Of a DNA stretch of 64,000 nt, positions 55,991 through 64,000 are shown piece after piece (the stretch's first letter is position 1; each line of letters starts with the position of its first letter). The position numbers and the translations under genes were made by a program. Where the stretch lies: positions 62,001 to 126,000 of the forward strand of contig JAQGDQ010000274.1 in assembly GCA_030141605.1 (NCBI GenBank), read 5' to 3'. Below the pieces are notes generated by a model. That model was not told where the DNA came from, made no database searches, and worked only from the letters and a program-made list of their open reading frames with translations. Source of the DNA: Tubiluchus corallicola (taxonomy: Eukaryota; Priapulida; Priapulimorpha; Priapulimorphida; Tubiluchidae).

Positions 55991-57480
55991 AATACAATGG
56001 TTTAATGGCTGACGCGGACTGTTTCAAACATCAAACACTTGTTGAAGCCGCATTCATAGGTAGTTTTGACCTTGTAAAGGTAACATGACATACGTGATCT
56101 TAAACTTGTATCTAACCTATTTTTAGATATAATGAATATCAAATGTTATAAAAGCCTTCTGTCAAACTAACTCATTGGTAATGTGTAGATACTGTGTCGT
56201 AGAGCACATTCACATTCTCCCCCCCCCCCCCCCCCCACCCCGCTTAGACGGCTTAATTATAGATAATTATCTTGATTAGTTTATATAAGATAATTGCACT
56301 GTTTAGTATTGTTCGTTTGTTTTCACTGTTGTTTTGTGTATGTAAACATATAAAATATATATGTTAGCATTACAATTAATCGTTTCTCTTTTTTGGCAGT
56401 TATTAAACACAAGTAAGTACAGTGGTCAACATATAAATACGTATCTCTTTTTATTCAAGCTTTTTCGGTTTTGAATACTAAAAAAATCGTAATTTAGGAA
56501 TCTCGGACATTCAGTGCTTCTCCCCCTTTAAAGTACAAATTTTTAAAAAAAATTTCCGCTCTTTATTTAAAGTTTATAAAATAATAAAATTCATCGTATA
56601 CGATGCAGATGGCAGTCAAAGTCCAATGTATCACAGTTGGTTTACAGGGTAATTTGCACAGCAAAGCTACAACTTAAGCCTAGTTCAGTAGTGATTACAG
56701 AATGTTAAGAGGAATTCATCCCGAACTAGTTTTATGAATGCAGTAAGTAATTTCGGAAGTTTGTCAGTATAGATCTTACTAATGTCTCATGTAAATTCGA
56801 AACGAAATGAAGTATATTATATAATTAAAAAGATAGGCACTGTTTACTTTTATTGCAACTAATAAAGTGAGAGTACGCTGTCGAAATCTTCAAGGTGGTA
56901 CAAGCTTCTCTTCTTTAAGGGAATCAGCTCCTAACGGCTCATTTACTTGATAATTAGTATGACGTAATCAACACACCTTCTAGCTGTTCTTCATTTTCAG
57001 ATGTGCATGGCAACACTCATTTCATTAGCTGAAAACTCATCATTTTCAGATGTGCATGGCAACACTTATTTCTTTAGCTGAAAATAGGTCAAAGCTGCCA
57101 AATAAGACGCAGCATTTAGGCCACACAAGTGCATTTTTTGAATATAATGAGCTAATTTAATTTAAACATAATTTTATTACACAATTTGTACCAGAAAGTT
57201 TTGACAAGTTATGCGCGGGCAAACCCCGCTTAGTAAATTTAACAGCTGTTAGTGGTAATAGATAAATCTATATCAAAATATTCACAGTTATGGTTGTTAT
57301 AATTACCATGTTATAATTATGTTAATACAGTTGTTATAATTACTTGGTGTGAGTAAATACAAACAACAAATGGTAAATAGTTAAATATTTAGCCTGCGCA
57401 CTAAACTGGTTTATCAGTAAACAGTAATCATGCATGTTTACAATATAGGATATAGTAGAAATAAATTAATCAATTCCAGT
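55991..57480. other. No gene recognised; poly-C and a 51-bp duplication
   Basis: A run of 18 C lies at 56219-56236. A tandem duplication at about 56992-57093 repeats TCATTTTCAGATGTGCATGG, CAACACT and TTAGCTGAAAA. The rest is AT-rich. Confidence 0.5.
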
Positions 57481-57485
57481 AATCA

Positions 57486-58060
57486 TCATTTAAAACGTCT
57501 GGATTCGGTTATAAACAACTGTACACAATCAAATATCTTACAATTACCTACATAACTTAAATTTTCATCTCCGCGTAGTAACAAATTTAAAATATTTGCA
57601 ACTGCCAAATTTCTGACGTCATTGTTGTCATATAAAGCATTAAGGTTGTTAAACATTTTATTTCTTGGTATTATGCAGTTTGAGCAATTTAGAAAAAAGT
57701 GTTCATATGTTTCACTACAAGAACAGTAAGGTGATACTAGAGAACCATCATTATTTTTACAATTTTTAAGTGACAGGTCATAACTTAGCTGACTAAATCC
57801 TTTGCGCATGCGAGTTTGGTGAACTGAATTAGGACGTTTACCGTACGAAAAATGATTTGGATGTTTGTGAAAATCAAAGTACTTTTTCAGTTCAAGTTTC
57901 GATAAAGATCTTATTTCACGTAGAGACAAGGGAAGTTGATTCCATGAATCAATAGACGAAAGAAAGAATGATTTTTTAAAAGCCAACGTGTGAGAGAAAA
58001 AATTTCTGTAACTTCCAGCATTGCGCATAGGATAAAGTTTCTCACTTGCAATGGTAACAT
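57486..58060 (-). mobile_element. 5'-truncated LINE, C-terminal coding region
   Basis: The minus strand reads TIASEKLYPMRNAGSYRNFF, FFLSSIDSWNQLPLSLREI, then CSCSETYEHFFLNCSNC and ends CKIFDCVQLFITESRRFK. Y.R....Y.N.F......WN.LP, C.C....E.HF..C..Y and the VQ.FI..S.RF end are diagnostic of LINE polymerases. The 180-codon frame is intact; upstream it meets a stop. Confidence 0.85.
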
Positions 58061-58199
58061 TCTGAATGAGCTAATTTGTAAGATGTATTTCTGAGAATTT
58101 GTAATGAAGTTGTTTTTACATAAGATAAGTGGATCTGGCGCAGTGAAATTTAGCTCGAGTATTAAAGGAAAGAACAACTCATTCTGCATGTTGTGTTTT

Positions 58200-58545
58200 T
58201 TTTACTGTTATCACTTAAATTTAGAAAAATATAACAAAGAGGATTGCAAAGAACTGACTATAAAGCATAAATCTAAAACAAACTAGATGTGAATAGAAAT
58301 TTTCAGGTGTGGTGGTTGCCGCCATTAACTTGAAAATCATGACGTAATTCAGAGATTTCGTGACTTTTCGTAAGCGCGTCGTGGCTTTTCGTAAGTGCGC
58401 TTTGCTTAAACTAATTCAAACTTCTGCAGCTGATCAAATGTTCACGCAAAAATATTACAAAATTAACCATCAAATATTTTTTGTACAAACTTATTATACT
58501 TTTGACGAAGATTGATAGTGCGCTACTTTTCTTCAAGACGGGTAA
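58200..58545 (-). mobile_element. TTAA element family C fragment
   Basis: It matches family C from ACTGTTATCACTTAAATTTA through GTGGTGGTTGCCGCCATT to TGCGCTACTTTTCTTCAAGA, without clear termini. Confidence 0.7.
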
Positions 58546-59390
58546 GTATTTGTATCATGATGTCAATTGTTCTTTGAGTTTTCTTTATCTCTAGCTAAGA
58601 ACTGCAGTGAAGATAAACAAAATAGAAAAATTTCTAATAATATGTTTTTCGAGAACTTCCTTTAGATACAAAAAACCTTCAGTCTAATCACTTTAAAATC
58701 GCACATTTCAAGAGGAAACAAACACATGTTTTCAAACTTCATACTAATTTTTCAGGGCTGTACGAAAAGTTTTCACCATTAAGAGAGTTGGATTCATTTA
58801 TATTACATACGAGCAAGTCGTTACTTGGACTTACACAAATCGCTTATTTTGACTGGAGTGACCAGGTTTAGGGCAGTGAGTGGTATAACTCACTTGTGCG
58901 ATACTGCGCATGCGTAGATAAGTTAAAGATCCGTAATGCGCATGATCGAGATGAAGCCAGCGACAGCATCAAGTTTTCGTTACAAAAACTCCGAAAACAT
59001 TTTCGTATCTTAGATCTTAGTGACAGCAAATAGAAAAGTCGTTAAACAAACAAAAAATAAATCTGTTTTTTTGTGAGGAAATTTTCTTGGCAAAACACTT
59101 GGCGACTATCTCGTATGAGGTAAAAAAAGAAGAAATAACCCAAAAAACTAGAATAGAAAAGATTTAACACTTTTCAAACTTATTTCACAAAAAAATCAGC
59201 GCAAAAAACAAAAACGAAATGCGAATAATTTCATTTTTTAAATATCTTTCTTTGTCTTTGATAAGATAACCAAATGTTTGTATTCCCCAAGTTGAATCTA
59301 TTCAACAAAACTACCGTATGTTCTGTGACACAACGCTCATCTCATGTATAATGGTATGATTCTAAGTGTGATATCGTTTTTGGAAAGGCT
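58546..59390. promoter_or_regulatory. Possible upstream region of the exon at 59391, with NRF-1-like palindrome
   Basis: TGCGCATGCGTA at 58905-58916 matches the NRF-1 consensus core GCGCATGCG, with another TGCGCATG at about 58939. Otherwise AT-rich with no ORF. Confidence 0.3.
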
Positions 59391-59448
59391 ATGGAAATGG
59401 AGTGGTTGTTTATTCTTGTTTGGACAATAAACAATGCATGTATAACAG
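59391..59448 (+). CDS. Candidate first coding exon of a secreted protein (partial)
   Basis: From ATG 59391 (or 59397) the sequence reads MEMEWLFILVWTINNACIT and then ACAG before a perfect GTAAGT donor at 59449. A short hydrophobic start ending at a small residue before a strong donor is what a signal-peptide exon looks like, as in the two GYG genes. The donor is phase 1. No downstream exon is recognisable within the window. The next 300 bp precede a family B MITE. Chance occurrence is possible. Confidence 0.35.
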
Positions 59449-59759
59449 GTAAGTACAATCATTTTTATCACATGTAAATTTATACATGTATCACATGTAT
59501 CACATGACAAAAATCATGAATTTTGTCGTCACTTTTGAGCGAAGAAATTTGATTTGATATGAAACATTTATTAGTTTATTAATATTTTAGTTCGTTGCAC
59601 GTGCAACTGCCAAGCAAGAATTGGAATAATTTAAAGTAATCATTATTTTTCTGCCAGTGTTTTTTATTATTCTGGGAAAGTTGTCTTGGTTCTTGGAATT
59701 TTTTTCAAACGTGGTTTTGTTTATAACTGATGACACCATAATTTCTGGTGATAGAACTG

Positions 59760-60240
59760 TAAACTGTAGGTCAAAACAATCTACTCTTTACAACATTGAA
59801 AGGAAGCAAACTATTTTTTCAAAAATGACTTACCTGAAAGAATTATTATCACACAAACGCAATTTAGCGTTTGTGCCACTAGTTCTTCGCTGTTACATGC
59901 ATTTTGCCATTCGCTAGTTAGCCATACGGGTAATAGTGCCTGCATTTTGAAAACGCATTGCACAAAAAACAAGTGCTGTACCTCTCAGTTCAGATGTGTT
60001 AGTTTGTCACAAGCTACACACGTTCAACAGTTCATGCGTGAGCACAGCGGTAAAATTTAAATTTAAATTTTCATCTTAAAACTTGTCGAGTTTTAGTACA
60101 ACACACTGAATATCTTACAGTAGCACCGTACTTCAATTTTCTCTTTCTCAAACGCGTGCAGCACCCTCGCTGAAAGTTTTTGCTGTTGAAAATTATGTTA
60201 GTTTGTGATGTTATCATTAATTGGTCTTATTCGTCGTTAA
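59760..60240 (-). mobile_element. MITE family B, copy
   Basis: It contains AACTGTAGGTCAAAACAATC at its left, ACACACGTTCAACAGTTCAT and AAAATTATGTTAGTTTGTGA toward the right, matching the 28.3-kb copy. A final family B piece lies at 61000-61085 (TTGCAGTATTAATTGTGTTA). Confidence 0.7.
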
Positions 60241-60640
60241 TTAAGTACAATTAATGATGGCATCACAAACGAACATATTGCAAAAATTATACACTAGTAC
60301 AGAGTAAAGCAAATTACATCGTACAATGAATCAGTGTATAACCAGTCAGTGACAGACTGATATGTGCAATTCTGTCAGTTAGTGTTAGTTAAAAATCATA
60401 AGAATAAAAACACTAAAATACTATATTACATATCTACAAATTTGTCTACATAATGACATGATGATGACTTATGAAATTGTCAATTTTAATACTTTTTGAT
60501 AGTTTTTGCTACCTTTTTTGCCATGTAAGGTTCCGTACGAGTTGTATATTTTTATAGTATAGACACTTATGATGAGTTTATGACTGTAAAGCGTTACGCG
60601 TTTTTTATATTCTCCAATTACTGATGAAGTTGACTTTACT
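60241..60640. other. No gene recognised
   Basis: AT-rich with no ORF of interest. Confidence 0.4.
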
Positions 60641-60649
60641 GTTTTTATA

Positions 60650-60900
60650 TAAAGGTGTTTTGTGAGTTAGGAGTTACTTTTTTTTAGTTCTGTTTTAAAT
60701 GTTGTTAATCGGTCTTTTGATTTCGTACTTAAGGATGTTGAATTCCATAAGTTGATTGCTGTTTTACTTACTGAATTGTGTCCATGTGTATTTTTTGTAT
60801 GCAATTGTAAGTCCATATGTGTTTTTTGCAAATAACTGTTTTAGAATATAGGTGCGTTCGTTTTTATGTTTATCGAGCATAAATAATAAAATATTTTCCT
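60650..60900 (-). mobile_element. LINE C-terminal relic
   Basis: The minus strand reads SVSKTAINLWNSTSLSTKSK, then DRLTTFKTELKKSNS and a stop. AI.LWNS......S...FK..LK matches the region following the reverse-transcriptase domain of many LINEs. Confidence 0.5.
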
Positions 60901-61690
60901 TGAAAGCAGGAATTATATCATTTATATATTTAAATAGAAATATTAAGGTATGGTAATGAATATTTGATTCTATAGTTTAACCTATATTTTTTTCCTATTA
61001 TTTAACCGTCTACATTTAATCTATTATTTGATTACCAGTAATTCTTTTGCAGTATTAATTGTGTTAAAATGTACTTTTATTGTATATCATGTATGCGCAT
61101 TAATGCCACTTAATACCGTTTAAGACTTTCGCACAGATCAGCCCCGTCATCTGGCACATGATAAAAGTGATGATGTTTTTTTCGATTGTGAAATGATAGA
61201 CTAAGATGGGAGATTTGTCGGAGATAATACCCGTTTCTTTTACATCTGGTCTTACTATATTTGATTTTAATTTTTTTATTTTTTCTCTCTTATTCTTGTT
61301 ATTAAGAGTCATCTCAGAGTTAACCAACAATTGTCCAACGTCTCTAGTCAGGTACGATGCTTTCTTCCGTAGTCCACTTTTGAAGTTTTGAAACGGTTTT
61401 GAAGTGTTGAGCTGGCCACTGATAACGTCACTGAATGGTCAGCCCTTGTACCACCAACGCGCTTATTGTTTATGGAAGCCGTCGAACATCGGCGAGCAAA
61501 AGTTACTACATTTAACAAGATGCTTTTCAATTTAATCTTTGTTGTGAAGAAAATCGAATTCGCAGAAATTATGAATCGCTACTGTTGTATTTACACAGCA
61601 GTTCGAATCTACACTCAATCACGTCTTTCTGCACTCTTCTATTAAGTTCAATAAGGTGCATTTGGGAGTCACACCAGGGTATTTCAGAAT
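60901..61690. other. No gene recognised
   Basis: Holds the family B fragment at 61000-61085. Short ORFs without family features. Confidence 0.4.
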
Positions 61691-61694
61691 CGAC

Positions 61695-62420
<726 letters not shown>

Positions 62421-62438
62421 GACTAATTACCTGACTCA

Positions 62439-62672
62439 TCAGCTGGTTGTAATGACAGACAAATACTCCTTTTTTACAAACGGAGGAGGCGGCTGTAGTG
62501 TTTGCCTTCTCTTCCTAGGTTTACCATCCAAGAGAACGTTTGCACACTTGCTGATTTGCATTCTTACAATGTTCGATTCGTCACGGAAATTTGTGACCAC
62601 GAATCCGTCTTTTCTTCCATTATCGATCGGTTTGAATTGAATCCGAGATTTTGCCGATTTTGTTATTGACAA
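62439..62672 (-). CDS. Coding-like ORF, unrecognised, overlapping repeat E2
   Basis: The minus strand reads KSRIQFKPIDNGRKDGFVV, then TNFRDESNIVRMQISKCANV, LLDGKPRKRRQTLQPPPPFV and KKEYLSVITTS before a stop. Composition and low repeat content look protein-like, unlike most ORFs here. Its 5' part lies in repeat E2, and the same first residues are present but cut off in E1. It could be a terminal exon of a gene or the end of a transposon ORF. I recognise no family. Confidence 0.3.
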   Translation of the reverse strand: MSITKSAKSRIQFKPIDNGRKDGFVVTNFRDESNIVRMQISKCANVLLDGKPRKRRQTLQPPPPFVKKEYLSVITTS

Positions 62673-63077
62673 GAAACTCTATTTTCCCGGCAACTTACCA
62701 TATTTACGCCTCCATAAACAGCATAAATAACTAATGGCAACGCTGCACGTACTGTCAAAATTGTCAATGCATTTGAAAGAATCTGTTCCATGCAAATTTA
62801 TAAACATCGTGTCGGAAACCACTTAACAGAGCAAAATTCGATTAACTGAACGTGACACATTCTAAGTGAACGCATTAGTGTCACAATTCGGGAAGTAGCC
62901 CGGCTAAATAAATTTTCTATGGACTAATATGGTCGACAGCAGGCTGGATGATTTGGGACACACGACTGCAGAAATACAAACGTATAGTGAATCTAGTACA
63001 GTAGGCGCCGTTTATTAGACTCACGCTTAATTGACTCAAAAACTTCTGAAATGAGCCGCTCCTATTGCAATGACATT
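62624..63077 (-). repeat. Repeat E2: inverted twin of 33121-33575
   Basis: About 454 bp with two differences from E1. It is flanked on the right by ATTTTTATTTATTATT leading into a TTA run, and on the left the homology ends at CGATCG. Because the open frame crosses the left boundary only here, E2 is likely the source copy. Confidence 0.9.
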
Positions 63078-63119
<42 letters not shown>

Positions 63120-63296
63120 CACATTCAGTACAATATAATGTATTGTGGCGTAATGACATTAAGCACACAGTGACATCAGAATTATTACATCTACTGTATT
63201 AAATTGTTATGTTTCATACACTATCGTTATCATAAAAGAATAATTGTACTGCAGTGGGCTAGAGAAGCAAAGGCTTGTAGCCTTGTATAAGACATT
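63077..63296 (-). mobile_element. Probable retroposon with (TAA)n tail inserted in family E
   Basis: Relative to the relic at 175-290, about 220 bp is inserted between the GAGTCAATT block and the E core. The minus strand of the insert begins AATGTCTTATACAAGG and ends TGTACTGAATGTGATAATAA, followed by (TAA)n and AATGTCATT. The AATGTC words at both ends may be a target duplication. Confidence 0.45.
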
Positions 63297-63367
63297 GTAT
63301 ATAAAAACCGTCGGTAATTGACTCAAATAACTCCGCATAATTGACTCAATATTTTTCCTTCACACAC

Positions 63368-63833
63368 TTAAAGCACAAGAAAACCCTCCACTTAATGCTT
63401 AAAAATCCGCCCGAACTTTTATACCAGTTACGTACTGCCTTTTTGCACACAGGGCTTGCGTCGATAGTAACGCTGTACAAAACGTGTAAATTTAAACTCC
63501 GGCGATGACCGTTAGACGCGGCCATTTTGATAATAAGTCGTTTGAAACAAGTTTAGATAACACTGAATAAAGTTTGAAAAAATATTCAGAGCATTCGTAG
63601 CGCACATGTCACAAACTAAACATTTTCTTTTCTTCCCCTGATTTACGTTGTGCGTATGTTACGTCATGTAATGGCGCAATTGGAACAGTACTGCGGGAGA
63701 TTTAAAATGGAAACAAACAAAAATTCCTTTCAACGCGAGTACGATACACGCATAAAATTGCTGTAAAGTAATATAATTTTGTAAGGCGATTTTTCTGAAA
63801 CCTACTTCAGGTGGCCCTTTTCTTGTCCTTTAA
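63368..63833 (+). mobile_element. TTAA-flanked MITE, family A, copy 5 (internally deleted)
   Basis: TTAA at 63368-63371 and 63830-63833, with termini AGCACAAGAAAA and the reverse complement of AGGACAAGAAAA. It is in the same orientation as copy 1 but lacks about 220 bp of interior. Confidence 0.85.
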
Positions 63834-64000
63834 AATAAGACGCTTGTGTGCCATAAGACTTTTACTGTTTTAGCATCATCGATTTCGTGCACTATAATAT
63901 ATGTAATACAGCGTTATTTGTAAGCATTTTGTTTGGAAAAATTTTTGATAAAATAATTATAATGTAAATTAAAGCTATGAGATGTAGGTTTGAGGGGGGT
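63834..64000. other. Window end, nothing recognised
   Basis: AT-rich sequence with no ORF or repeat. Confidence 0.4.

Overview
The window is animal nuclear DNA. It is AT-rich, gene-poor and packed with transposon debris and satellites. Three things identify it as eukaryotic: genes with GT-AG introns, LINE, SINE, Penelope, hAT and MITE relics, and a degenerate TTAGGG tract. The best guess is a lophotrochozoan, probably a mollusc, because of the secreted Gly/Tyr/Asn-rich matrix-like proteins, the choline-dehydrogenase-like GMC gene and the hammerhead-bearing Penelope element. That placement is inference; no diagnostic marker gene is present.

Three protein-coding genes are well supported. (1) An intronless GMC flavo-oxidoreductase lies at 5679-7475 (+). 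(2) and (3) Two paralogous two-exon genes lie on the minus strand, at 19444-16838 and 33005-30567. Each starts with a short exon coding 10 or 11 residues of a signal peptide. A phase-0 intron follows, then one large exon with a shared box beginning PYVYFRRHTIPYEDL and hundreds of residues of GYG-spaced Ser/Gly and Asn/Gly repeats. They look like secreted structural or matrix proteins. I do not recognise the family, and it is the most likely undescribed system here. Weaker candidates are a signal-peptide first exon at 59391-59448 (+), a coding-like ORF at 62439-62672 (-) and a polyQ exon at about 15523-15632 (+).

Layout. 1-5.6 kb holds hAT-like relics. 5.7-7.7 kb is the GMC gene. 8.2-8.9 kb is a TTAA-flanked MITE. 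9.1-15.1 kb is a six-copy tandem array of a 0.8-kb GC-rich unit ending in a hairpin plus CTAG, interrupted by a 1-kb GT-rich minisatellite. 16.7-19.5 kb is GYG gene 1, with a nested pair of TTAA elements directly upstream. 20.5-30.5 kb holds a foldback element, LINE 3' ends with microsatellite tails and a TTAA MITE. 30.5-33.0 kb is GYG gene 2. 33-45 kb holds SINEs, LINE relics, a LINE-derived foldback, microsatellites, a 67-bp array and a TA-flanked MITE. 46-55 kb holds more TTAA elements, a Penelope-like element with a hammerhead ribozyme, a 71-bp dimeric satellite and the telomere-like tract. 55-64 kb holds a hAT remnant with a transposase C-terminus, LINE relics, a large CAGA array and the second copy of a >99% identical 455-bp inverted duplication whose first copy lies just upstream of GYG gene 2.

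The two GYG genes are the only genes with an evident relationship. They are same-strand tandem paralogs about 11 kb apart, separated by transposon insertions. All identifications come from reading the sequence; no database search was possible.
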